Below are positions 30,601-39,905 of a DNA stretch of 64,000 bases, piece after piece. The stretch is from Euglena gracilis (lineage: Eukaryota > Euglenida > Euglenophyceae > Euglenales): assembly GCA_039621445.1 (NCBI GenBank), contig CP154955.1:30139471-30203470 (forward strand), read 5' to 3'. How positions within the stretch are numbered: position 1 is the stretch's first letter; each line of letters opens with the position of its first letter. Below the pieces are notes generated by a model. It had not been told where the DNA came from. It saw nothing but the letters and a program-made list of their open reading frames with translations, and did no database searches. The position numbers and the translations under genes are program-made.

Positions 30601-31217
30601 ACTTTTGGATGGGGTGCCACTCGGGGTACCACGGTCGTGTGGAGAAATGGTTGTCATTACCGATGCCTCCGACCGGGGGGGAGGTGGTACGATTTTTCAA
30701 TGGCAATCATTGGACCCCTCTCAATTCCCTCAAGGATTCGCAACGCAAGATATGTCCAAAGAAGGTGTGCTCATTCACAATTACCCAAATGATTTCCGGT
30801 TGGTGCCCATTGGACATTGGAATTAGAAATGGTTCCCCACATGGTCACGGTATTCGACTTTTGAACAAGAACTTTTGGCCGGTGTGCTGATTTTTTCCAC
30901 ACAAAGTCGAATTTTACATGGTTTGCTGGTTGTTTGGTTTTGTGATCATGAGGCCCTCAAGAATTTCTTGGACAAAGAACCCCCGTGAATCAAAGATTGA
31001 GACGTTGGTTTTGTTTTTTGGGTCAATTCAAGATCAAGATTGTGCATACACCCAGAATGAAGAACGAGTGGTGTGATTGGTTGTCAAGGAGTCATTTTGA
31101 CCAAAAGTTCAACGTTGAATTCGAAAGTTTGGCAAAAGATTCATTCGAAAAGATGGACTCCCAATTGGATCTTTCTTTGCAAGTTTTGTCGTTTGAGATG
31201 AAAGATTTCAATTTCCA
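30601..31217 (+). pseudogene. RNase H of gypsy element 2
   Basis: Broken frames give VVITDASDRGGGGTIFQW (catalytic Asp), LLAGVLIF-like sequence in another frame, FCDHEALKNFLDKEP, and the tether IKIVHTPRMKNEWCDWLSRS. At least two frame changes occur (near 30,830 and 30,985). Confidence 0.8.
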
Positions 31218-32599
31218 TTGGATTACCCATCGAGCGATTTTGCCGAGGTTTGTGAAAAATTGGAACCATGGAAGGCTCAAGTCATCGATGATTGTTTGTG
31301 GTTCAAGGCCAAATACAACCTTTTTTGTGAGCGAAAATTGGCCATTCCCAAGGAAAGTCTTCCTCAAGTTTCATCATGGTTACATCGAGCTCATGGTCAT
31401 ACCGGTCCCGAGCCAACGCTTTGGTCATTTCTCCAAAATTTCCATTCATCCCCTTTGAGAAAGGATTTGTTCGGTTTGTTTCGGAATGTTTTGGGTTCAT
31501 TTCAAACATGTGTCTTGTCCAAGCCAAGTTCACAAAAAGATCGCGGACTTTTCGGTTATTTGCCAATTCCTCCCCTTTGCAACGACATCATTTTTCTCTA
31601 TTTTGTCGCCCTTGATGAATTGAATTCTTTTGACTATGCTTTGGGCATTGTGGATGGTTTGAGTCGGTTTTGTTTGTACCTCCCATGCCACAAAGAAGTG
31701 ACCGGTGAGAAAATCTTGAAGACGATTTGAAAGAAGGAGTGGAAAAAATTGGTCGCCCCAACGAAGTTTTGAGTGACAATGACATTCGCTTCAAGTCAAG
31801 TTCTTGTTTTTACCAAGAGGCCATAAAATCACTGGGAATCAAGGTTTCGTTTTCTCTTCCGAGGCATCCTTCATCGAATGGTTTAATGGAAAGAAAAAAT
31901 CGTTCGTTTGTGCAAACATTGAGAAGTCTTGTGCACGAAACGGGTACAAAGGATTGGCCAAAGTTGCTTCCGTACATCAATTTTTTGATGAACAGCCAGA
32001 TTTCAAGTTCGACGGGAATGTCTCCATCAGAACTTTTCCTCGCTCGATCTGCATGGCAATTCGAAAGTGTTGGAGAGCCGTGTGAAAGCCTATCTGTCGA
32101 AAATTGGATTTTGGAACAGTTTTTGCTTCAAGAAAAGGTAAGTTTGAGGCTGAAACATCTCAGAAGTTTGGCGATGGAGCGGAAAAACAGGGTTCTGAAA
32201 CCTGCCGTTTATGAAATTGGTCAATTTCTCGTCCACAAGTCTCGATGGCCCCAGAGAAAATTTGGAAAGATTGCCAGTCCATGGTTTGGACCCTACAAAG
32301 TTGTTCAAGTGTACTACAACTTTTTGCAAATTTTGGCATCTCCATCCTTGGGAGGTTTAGTGAAAGTTTCGTTCTCTCAAGCGAAACATTGGAGTTCTGT
32401 CCATGACCCACACAATGACACTTCGTTTTTGTCAGAGGAGTGTGAGGAACTTGATGGTGCACAGCCCCCTGCTTCATTCACAGGTCAGACAGAAGACCGA
32501 GACACAGGCAGCGAACAGCGAAGCGCAAGCGACGCACACAGAGGCGCACGCGACGAACGCACGACAAAACCAGAACACAACAGAACAAGGCCAGACTAG
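31218..32599 (+). pseudogene. Integrase of gypsy element 2
   Basis: The first part holds a zinc-finger-like HRAHGHTGPEPTLW and then FLYFVALDELNSFDYALGIV (first catalytic Asp region). A frame change with a TGA at 31,728 is followed by EVLSDNDIRFKSS (second Asp), HPSSNGLMERKNRSFVQTLR (catalytic Glu), and a C-terminal beta domain (GPYKVVQVYY). The tail turns into Arg/Thr/Glu-rich repeats (about 32,490-32,700). Confidence 0.85.
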
Positions 32600-32734
32600 G
32601 AAACGCGAGGCGAAAGGCCCAGAACAGCCGAACGAGCACGCGACGCACGGCCGAGCGCACGCGACGAACCACCAGAAACCCCAGAAGGACCCAAATCCCA
32701 GAAAGACCAGTTTCCCCAGTCATTTTCTTCACAG

Positions 32735-33430
32735 ATGGTTACAAGAAGCAAGGCCCGAGGGCCAGAATCAAGTTTCAATTCAAAGAAATCAAAACTTGAA
32801 GTTGGTCGACATGGTGGAGAATCAAGGAGAATTTGGCAGAAAAAGTCGGAGTTGGAGAAAGAGAACTTCAAGGAGAGTGGATCTAAGGGTCAATTGCAGC
32901 AGGCTGCTGCAGTTGTTGCTGTTGATCTTGAAGTTGATGTTCAAAATGAAGAAGTTCAAAATGCTGCTGCTGGAGTTCTCCAAGAAGAACGTCTCCATGA
33001 TGGAGCTCTGGGGCCTGTGGGCCCAATGCTGCAGCCCTGTGCTGCAGATTCTGTGCCTTTTTCCCCATTTTCACAGTCAGAACCAGAAAAAGTCAGCAGT
33101 TTTGCGTCAAAATGTGTTTCAGAAGTGCCCAAAACAGCCAAACAGTTTTCAGAAATGGAGGCTGCAAAAATGGGTTTTTACAATGTGAAGCCATTTTGGA
33201 TCACAAGTTCAGAAATTGTTGGAGGTTTTTGACAAAACGGGAGAAATTTCCAGTGCATTCATCAACGTGGGAACCAGTCAGAGGTTTTGTTTTGCCAGGT
33301 GGAAGGATGAATTCAGTTTTTCAGAATTACATTCAGGACAATGGCTTGCAAGATGTTTTGAAGAAAGTGCAGAAGAATGCGAATACCCACCGCATTCCAG
33401 TTTTCACAGTCAAACTGTTTCCATGAAATT
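32735..33430 (+). other. 3' open region of gypsy element 2, unknown
   Basis: A 165-codon frame (32,735-33,232) with MVTRSKARGPESSFNSKK, an acidic/Gln/Ala-rich centre and SPFSQSEPEKVSSFASK, then FINVGTSQRFCFARWKDEF in another frame. The composition looks coding and the pieces may be the end of a chromatin-targeting tail or an accessory ORF, but no domain is recognised. Confidence 0.4.
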
Positions 33431-33571
33431 TGGTGCCTTGGGCATCAGAAACTGACTCCAGCACGCACAACCAGCCACGAAAGCAGAACAACCCCTCTCT
33501 TTTCTAAGTGCCAGTCCAGCTTGTCCCCTTTTGTGTGTGCTTGGTGTGGTTTTGCTCCACCAAGGGGGGGG

Positions 33572-33997
33572 ATTGAAAAGGTGGCTTTGGCTACCTCCCC
33601 CCCCCCTGACCTCCCTGGGCAGTGAATTAAAGAGACCCCCTTTGCTCGTTGAAGAAAGGAGCACGAACCAGCACTCACAATTTGCCCATATGTCCTTTTG
33701 GGGGGGGGCTTCCCACAAAGCAGTTCCCCAACGCTCCCCCCCCACCATCACTACCAACTGCCCCAACCACACTTGGACATTCCTACCCTGACGTTGCACA
33801 TTTTTCGTAAATTTTCTCTTACCTGTTTCTGCACAGGCTGGTCTTGGTGCTTTGGTGCACAATGTGTTTTATGCTTGTGGATTGGAAGTAAAAAGAGCCA
33901 CAAAGAGGATTTTGGAAAAAGAAGTTCAACGGAAAGGAGAGGACAAAAACAGAATCCTACGCAAGCTGAGTCCAAGAAGAAGGACTGAAAGCTTTAC
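33572..33997 (+). repeat. Unclassified repeat R2, uninterrupted copy
   Basis: About 426 bp, the reverse complement of 24,815-25,643 less the MITE. It ends GGACTGAAAGCTTTAC and is followed at once by DIRS RT sequence equivalent to YLDDILLVAPTQ (YMEEFLLVATTQ). It contains the MITE empty site and a frame (CGLEVKRATKRILEKEV). Confidence 0.8.
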
Positions 33998-35952
33998 ATT
34001 TACATGGAAGAATTTTTACTGGTGGCCACCACTCAAAACATTTTTAAAAGTCACCAGAAAGCAGTCGTCAAAGATTTACTGAGTTCAGGGTTCAAAATTG
34101 ATGTGAAAAAGTCCCCCCTGCAGCCCACACAAGTGGTAACCCATCTGGGTTTTCAACTAAACTTCCAGGATGGAAAGTCACAGGTGCCCCCCCAGAAAGT
34201 CAAAGGCATAAAAAAGGAACTGGGAAAATTGTGAAAAAAAGATTCATGTCAAAAAGGCAGTTGGCTGCAACGTGGGTCAAATCAGATGCAACCTAATGGA
34301 CCTGCCCTTTTTAAGGGCTTTTACAGACACCCTGGCAATTTTTTTGGTGGAAAACATCCCCCTGGGACTCAAAAAACCCCATTTCCAAGGAAATGAAGGC
34401 TCAGTTCAGGGAAATAAAAATTCTGTTGGCCCCCGTGGGGCGCTTCCCCCAAAATGCAACCAGGGTGTTACACTCAGACAGCAGCCCCATGCCTGGGGGG
34501 GGGGGGTGGGGCTAGACATCCGCACAGGAGAACTTGTGCAGGAATTTTGGAGAAAAGACTCCACTTTACACATAAATGTAAAGGAGGTCAATGCAGCAAT
34601 CAGCACTGTGAAAGGTTTGAGCAAACCTGGAGAAACAGTTTCTTTGTCCGTATACAACCAGGTAATTTACTATTACGTGACAAAAGGGGGGAGGCAGAAA
34701 GGACCCCTTCAACAAAACGCTAAGACCATTTTTCAAATGGTGCGTGGAGCACCAAGTAAACCTCCAAGTCAACTGCGTGCTTTCAAAAGAATGCCTGGCA
34801 GACCCCATAAGCAGATGGGAAATGGACAGGAGGATTACTCCTTAGACCTCCAACTTTTTCAATGGTTAAGACAGCAATTCCAAAACTTCTTAAATTTGGA
34901 AAAACATTTATATTGCTTCCCCAGGCAACAAAAAACTGCCCAATTCAGTGGCCAGGTGGCCCCACTGGGAGGCCACAGCAGAAAATGCATTACAACAATG
35001 TCCACTGGACAACATGGGTGATCTTTATACAAACCCCCCCCTGGTCAATAATTCAAGAATTTTTGCCCAGGTGGAAAATGTTTCCCCAGACCAAAGCTTT
35101 GATGGTCACCGACTACTGGGATTCAGCCACCTGTTGGCCCCAAATTCATAAAAATGAAAGTTCCAGGGACCATCTGCCTGAAAACCACCCCCTACAGAGT
35201 TATGTTCACCGATTGCAGGGGAGAACAAATGCCACCCCCCAGGTGGCCCCTGTGTTGCATGATTTGCGCGGGCAAATCTTGGAGGGGAAACAAACTAAAG
35301 TTAAAACCATTGACGATTTCCTGGTGAGAAATCCCAGATTAAAACGTTATCAGAGTGCTTTTGCACTTCTGTGGGTAACTTTGGAGGAAATGGGGGTGCC
35401 CCCCCCCCCCTGAAGCCACCACAGACCAAGTGGCTGACGCTTTAATACAATTATTCCACTTTCCAAGGCCCAAGCCCGTAACGCATACAGTGCTATGCTT
35501 TTGATTCCTGGGTTTGGTGGGCTAAGATTCCACACCCTGCTGACCCCTTAAAAGGGGCTTTGGAATCGAAGTCTGGAGAAGATTGGGGCATTTTGGGATT
35601 CCCTCCAAATCCTCCTGGGGCTGGCCAAGGCCCCCATGCCCACTGATATTTGTACATTGCGCACACAGCTTATTTTTTTCTCACGAGTCCTCTGTTTATA
35701 CAGGTCCTCTGACTTGGCACAAGTCAAACGAACCACCAGTGTGTCGGGTAGGGCACCCGACATCAAAATTCAGCGTAAAGGGCAAAAATTCCACAAGTAG
35801 GAAAGCGCTGTGTCCATACCCCAGTGTCCACAAATAAGCCCGTTTCATTTAATGATGTGTTATGTGGCTGCCACACGTTCATTCGTCGGACCTGGGGGCC
35901 CCCTTCTCATTTCATTAAAAACCCCCCTTTAGGGCCATAAGTGCAGAGGCGA
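33998..35952 (+). pseudogene. DIRS-like copy D, 3' half (RT end, RNase H, Dam-like, recombinase)
   Basis: Starts at the YLDD position (YMEEFLLVATTQNI) and runs KDLLSSGFKIDVKKS, RNase H (EFWRKDSTLHINVKEVNAAI, SLSVYNQVIYYYVTKGG), Dam-like remnants (NPPLVN in a shifted frame) and the recombinase N-terminus (TIDDFLVRNPRLKRYQSAFA). It stops at about 35,952, before the HxxR motif, where copy E begins. Frameshifts lie at G/C runs (34,494 and 35,398 are the longest). It shares R2 with copy B. Confidence 0.85.
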
Positions 35953-35963
35953 GGAAGGCATGG

Positions 35964-36068
35964 CCTCACAAGGTCTTTGAGCTTCGCCCTCGGCGTCCCT
36001 TCCTCCCTGTTCTTTTTGCCTCGAGGGAGTACGGGACACCTCGGGCTCCGCACTTTGCCCTTGTGAGG
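35964..36068 (+). repeat. DIRS terminal module, 5' copy
   Basis: A 105-bp module bounded by CCTCACAAGG and CCCTTGTGAGG, itself an inverted pair. Its reverse complement lies at 39,507-39,610, and a partial direct copy at about 39,829-39,905. Confidence 0.88.
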
Positions 36069-36271
36069 CCATGCCTTGCTCGCCGGCGGTGTTTGGATTG
36101 TTTGGGTGCGTTGGGTTAGGAGTCCCTGCTTAGTGCCTTTTTTCGCCGGGGTTGGCTGATTCTTAATTTGCCCTTCGACAACCCAGAAGAAAGGAACTGC
36201 AATTCAAGAACCTAGACAATTGAATTTCAGAGAGTGAAGTCCATCGAATTATCCAGAGAATTATCCAGAAG

Positions 36272-37200
36272 GTGACGCTAGTGGAGAATATCAAATCAAA
36301 AATTGTTGACATATTCAAGACTTCAATGAGAAATGCAATTGCCAACACGAAGAAGAGCGTCGCTGAACAACAAGAACTGGCTGCAGCCACAGCTGGACGA
36401 CCTGACGGCGCAGTGCACCCGTGGCGAACCGTGGCTGTCCCTTCCCCCCCAGAAAAAGTTTCTAAAAAACAACCCAGTGACAGCCACAGACTGTGGCAGA
36501 CAGTGGTCAGAAAAACCCGAAGGACACCAAAGCCAAGGCAGCTGTCATGCCACAACGGCAAGGGCCATGGAGGCCAATATCTCAGTTACACCAATACCTT
36601 ATTCAAGCTGGGCCATGGCGGCCAAAACAGCAAGCTGGGCCATGGCGGCCAGAACAGCAAGGGCCATGGTTGCCGATGGAACAAAGGCCAGGGCGGCCAA
36701 CAATACCAAGGCCAGGGAGGCCGATTCCACAAACAGATGCCCAGTGGCAGGGGCAGAACAGGTCCACAACACCCCCCCAATCATTTCTTCATCACGAACC
36801 CTACCAGGGGGAAAGGATTGGCCCCCAGAAGCCCCCCAAGATTTTCAATGGGCATGGCGCTCAAAACCCAGAGCCAACCTGGACTTAAACCAGGCAGAAA
36901 AAATTCTGCTGGATTACGAAAAAACTGGGTCAGTGAAACGAGTTTGGGATTCAGAAACCCAGCATTTGATCCCATGGGTTTTAATTTCAAAACCAGAGGG
37001 GGGAACAACCAAGTGGAGAATGATCAGCGATTGCAGAGAAATCAATCAGAAATTTCAAGTAAAACCTTTCAAGCTGGATCATATCCAGCACATTTTTCCA
37101 GTTTTGGAAACAGGCCACTGGGCAGCAAAAATAGACCTCAGGGATGCCTATTTTCATATTCCAGTAAGTCCAGGCCTAAGACCATTTTTGAGACATCAGG
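36272..37200 (+). CDS. DIRS copy E gag-like ORF
   Basis: The frame is open 36,272-37,384. The part comparable to other copies is Gly/Gln/Asn-rich: GHGGQNSKLGHGGQNSKGHG and GQGGQQYQGQGGRFHKQMPS, followed by SGRGRTGPQHPPN and SPPRFSMGMALK. Such sequence suits RNA binding. The same frame is supported by minus-strand copy A (23,484-24,055). The RT frame (from about 36,840) overlaps its end. Start codon uncertain. Confidence 0.6.
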
Positions 37201-37851
37201 TGGGGGGGGGCAGACCTGGGAATTTCAAACAGGCTGCTTTGGGCTAAATGTAATGCCCCAAATTTTCATGTCAGTGATGAAAACTTTCGAAAAGCTCTGG
37301 AGAAAAAAGGGCATCCAGGTGTTTGTTTACCTGGACGACATTTTGCTGGTGGCCCCCACCCAAACACTTTGCAAAATCACCTGAACACAGTCGTCAAAGA
37401 TTTACTGGATTCTGGGTTCAAAATCAATGTGAAAAAGTCCACCCTCCAGCCCACCCAAGTAGTAACCCATCTGGGTTTTCAACTGAACTTCCAGGAAGGA
37501 AAGCTACAGATGCCCCCCCAGAAAGTCAAAACCATAAAAAAGGAGCTGGGAAAAATTGTGAAAAAAAATTACATGTCAAAAAGGCAATTGGCTGCCATTT
37601 TGGGCCAAATAAGATGGAACCTCATGGCCCTGCCCTTTTTAAGGGCTTTCACGGACACCCTGGCAAATTTTTTGGTGGCAAAGTCCACAGCCCCCTGGGA
37701 CTCAAAACACCCCATTTCCCACGAAATCAAGACCCAATTAAGGGAAATAAAAATTCTGCTAGACACCTGGGGGGTGCAGACCCTTCCCCCAAAATGCAAC
37801 CAGAGAGTTGCACTCAGACAGCAGCACCCATGCCTGGGGGGGGGGTGCTAG
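36840..37851 (+). pseudogene. Reverse transcriptase of DIRS copy E (frameshifted)
   Basis: Pieces in order: NLDLNQAEKILLDYEKTGSV, ISDCREINQKFQVKPFKLDH and KIDLRDAYFHIPVSPGLRPF in one frame to the G-run at 37,202; then QTWEFQTGCFGL and the catalytic VFVYLDDILLVA in another (to about 37,365); then after an indel QNHLNTVVKDLLDSGFKINV, the thumb, and MSKRQLAAILGQIRWNLMAL in a third (to 37,769). The KIDLRDAYFHIP motif is typical of DIRS-group RT. Confidence 0.9.
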
Positions 37852-38546
37852 ACATCCACACAGGAGAAATTGTGCAGGAATTTTGGAGAAAAGACTCCAT
37901 TTTACACGTCAATGTAAAGGAGCTCAGTGCAGCAATCAGCACTGTGAAAAGCTTGAGCAAACCAGGGGAAACAGTTTCCTTGTCAGTGGACAACCAGGTA
38001 ATCTACTATTACCTGACCAAAGGGGGGGGCAGAAAGGACCCCTTCAAAAAAATGCTAAGACCCTTTTTCAAATGGTGCATGGAGCAACAAGTAAACCTCC
38101 AAGTCAACTGGGTGCCTTCAAAGGAATGCCTAGCAGACCCCATAAGCAGATGGGAAATGGACAGGGGGGATTATTCTTTAGACCCCCAACTTTTTCAACT
38201 TTTCCAAAATTTCATAAATCTGGAAACAGATTTGTTTGCCTCTCCTGGCAACAAAAAACTGCCCAATTTTGTGGCCAGGTGGCCCCATTGGGAGGCCACA
38301 GCAGTAAATGCACTACAATGTCCACTGGACAATATGGGGGATCTTTATGCAAACCCCCCCTGGTCAATAATCCAAAAATTTCTGCCCAGGTTGAAAATGT
38401 TTCCCCAGACCAAAGTTTTGATGGTCACCCCCTTCTGGGATTCAGCCACCTGGTGGCCCCAATTAATAAAAATGAAAGTTCCAGGGACCCCCTGCCTGAA
38501 AATCACCCCCTACAGGGGTATGTTCACCAATCGCAGGCGGGAATAA
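37800..38546 (+). CDS. RNase H and Dam-like domain of DIRS copy E
   Basis: The RNase H start HSDSSTHAWGG is in one frame. After the G-run at 37,838-37,847 the open frame gives LDIHTGEIVQEFWRK, ILHVNVKELSAAISTVKSLS, SLSVDNQVIYYYLTKGGG and VPSKECLADPISRWEMDRG, then the Dam-like part: LETDLFASPGNKKLPNFVAR, NMGDLYANPPWSIIQKFL (NPPW at the catalytic position) and TKVLMVTPFWDSATWW, ending at TAA 38,546. DIRS elements are known to have this RT-RNase H-methyltransferase order. NPPW instead of NPPF/NPPY may or may not be active. The end overlaps the recombinase frame. Confidence 0.85.
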   Translation, partial: PESCTQTAAPMPGGGVLDIHTGEIVQEFWRKDSILHVNVKELSAAISTVKSLSKPGETVSLSVDNQVIYYYLTKGGGRKDPFKKMLRPFFKWCMEQQVNLQVNWVPSKECLADPISRWEMDRGDYSLDPQLFQLFQNFINLETDLFASPGNKKLPNFVARWPHWEATAVNALQCPLDNMGDLYANPPWSIIQKFLPRLKMFPQTKVLMVTPFWDSATWWPQLIKMKVPGTPCLKITPYRGMFTNRRRE

Positions 38547-39784
38547 ATGACACCCCCCAGGTGGCCCCTGCTTTGCATGATTTGCTCAGGCAAATATTGG
38601 AGGGGAAACAAATTCAGGTTAAAACCATTGAAGTTTTCCTGGGGAGAAACCCCAGTTTAAAGCGTTATCAGAGTGCTTTTGCACTTCTGTGGGTAATTTT
38701 GGAACACATGGGGGTGCCCCCCCCTGAAGCCACCACTGACCAAGTGGCTGACGCTTTAATACAGTTATTCCAATTTTTAAAGGCCCACGCCCGTAATGCA
38801 TACAGTGCTATGCTTTTGATTCCTGGGTTTGGTGGGCTGAGATTCCACAACCTTTTGACCCCCTACAAGAGGCTTTGGAACCAAAACCTGGAGAAGTGTG
38901 GGGCATTTTGGGATCCCCTCCCAATCCTCCTGGGGCTGGCCAAGGCCCCCATGCCCACTGATATTTGTACATTGCGTACCCAGCTGATTTTTTGCTCACG
39001 AATTCTCTGTTTATATCGATCCTCTGACTTGGCACATGTCAAACGAACCACCAGTGTTTTGGGTAGGGCACCTTACATTAAAATTGAACGTAAAGGCCAA
39101 ACGTTTCACAGGTGGGAAAGGGTGGTGTCCATTCCCCGATGTCCACAAATAAGCCCCTTTCATTTAATGATGTCTTATGTGGCTGCTACACGTTCATTCG
39201 TCAGACCTGGGGGCCCCCTTCTGATTTCATTAAAACTCCCCTTCAGGGCCATAAGTGCAGACACTGCTGCTTCTATCACAAAAGATTTTTTGGCCAAGCA
39301 TGGGGTGACCCCCCAGGTGTGGGGGGCCCACTCCACCAGAGGGGCAGGGGTTGGTTTACTCAAAAAATTGGGCCTTTCTGCCCAAGAAGTTTGTGAAATT
39401 GGCCAGTGGAGGGGGGTGGAGGCTTTTACAGCCCACTATCAACGACTTGGTGCCCAAGGTGCCTTGGAAAATGCCCTGGCCCCCCTAATTTCAGTGCAAA
39501 ATCGGGCCTCACAAGGGCAAAGTGCGGAGCCCGAGGTGTCTCGTACTCCCTCGAGGAAAACCGACCAGGGAGGAAGGGACACCGAGGGCGAAGCACAAAG
39601 ACCTTGTGAGCCCGACCCCCCCACCCGTAAAATAAAATTTGTCTTCAAAAGCCCTCGGGCAGCAAATGGGGGCCAGGGGGGGCAGAGGGGGGGGACCCCC
39701 CCAAGGGGCAAGAAGTCACGTCGCCAAGTCGGAGCAGCATCGTCAGCCAACTCCGGCGAGGCGGCACTAAGCAGGGACTCCTAA
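38468..39784 (+). CDS. Tyrosine recombinase of DIRS copy E
   Basis: An uninterrupted frame to TAA 39,784, overlapping the RNase H-Dam ORF by about 80 bp as in other DIRS elements; no clear ATG, so the start is approximate. The SAM-like N-terminal part (TIEVFLGRNPSLKRYQSAFA ... TTDQVADALIQLFQFLKA) is followed by the catalytic core: CLYRSSDLAHVKRTTS (first Arg, near 39,010), AHSTRGAGVGLLKKLGLSAQ (HxxR, near 39,330), EIGQWRG (Trp) and FTAHYQRL (nucleophile Tyr, near 39,430). It should integrate the circular cDNA through a covalent 3'-phosphotyrosine. The tail crosses the terminal module and G-rich repeats, so its true end may be earlier. It is the only DIRS recombinase in the window with all catalytic residues in frame. 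Confidence 0.9.
   Translation, partial: KNESSRDPLPENHPLQGYVHQSQAGINDTPQVAPALHDLLRQILEGKQIQVKTIEVFLGRNPSLKRYQSAFALLWVILEHMGVPPPEATTDQVADALIQLFQFLKAHARNAYSAMLLIPGFGGLRFHNLLTPYKRLWNQNLEKCGAFWDPLPILLGLAKAPMPTDICTLRTQLIFCSRILCLYRSSDLAHVKRTTSVLGRAPYIKIERKGQTFHRWERVVSIPRCPQISPFHLMMSYVAATRSFVRPGGPLLISLKLPFRAISADTAASITKDFLAKHGVTPQVWGAHSTRGAGVGLLKKLGLSAQEVCEIGQWRGVEAFTAHYQRLGAQGALENALAPLISVQNRASQGQSAEPEVSRTPSRKTDQGGRDTEGEAQRPCEPDPPTRKIKFVFKSPRAANGGQGGQRGGTPPRGKKSRRQVGAASSANSGEAALSRDS
39507..39610 (-). repeat. DIRS terminal module, inverted 3' copy
   Basis: Reverse complement of 35,964-36,068 with few differences. It lies inside the 3' end of the recombinase frame. Confidence 0.88.
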
Positions 39785-39905
39785 CCCAAAGCACCGAAAC
39801 AATCCAAACACCGCCGGCGAGCAAGGCATGGCCTCACAAGGTCTTTGTGCTTCGCCCTCGGTGTCCCTTCCTCCCTGGTCGGTTTTCCTCGAGGGAGTAC
39901 GGGAT
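39736..39905 (-). repeat. Inverted leader plus direct terminal half-module, 3' end of copy E
   Basis: 39,736-39,835 is the reverse complement of the 36,063-36,160 leader (GCCGGCGAGCAAGGCATGG end). It is followed by about 75 bp in the same direction as the 5' module, ending at GAGTACGGGAT. The matching end in copy A (GAGTACGAGAT, near 7054) suggests the element end. Confidence 0.75.

Larger units (their letters stand above)
27281..33430 (+). mobile_element. Decayed Ty3/gypsy-type element 2 with a Dam-like domain
   Basis: Plus-strand order: gag remnant, zinc knuckle, aspartic protease, Dam-like domain, RT, RNase H, integrase, and a 3' open region. From 27,285 to 29,963 one frame is kept but broken by stops (TAA 27,513, TAG 27,771, TGA 28,575, TAG 28,908, TAA 29,328, TGA 29,703, TGA 29,961); frameshifts follow. 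I found no LTR pair, primer site or target duplication. It is older and unrelated in detail to the element at 11-23 kb. It is AT-richer than element 1, without G/C runs. Confidence 0.85.
35953..39905 (+). mobile_element. DIRS-like tyrosine-recombinase retrotransposon, nearly full length (copy E)
   Basis: A plus-strand element with terminal module, leader, Gly-rich gag, RT (YLDD), RNase H, Dam-like domain and tyrosine recombinase. The 3' end carries inverted copies of the 5' module and leader, the ITR/internal-complementary layout expected of DIRS-type elements, which integrate through a circle using a recombinase and make no target duplication. No LTRs or integrase are present. It follows copy D directly. 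Gag, RT-RNase H-Dam and recombinase lie in different, partly overlapping frames, and four or more indels, mostly at G runs, break the RT part. Confidence 0.9.
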
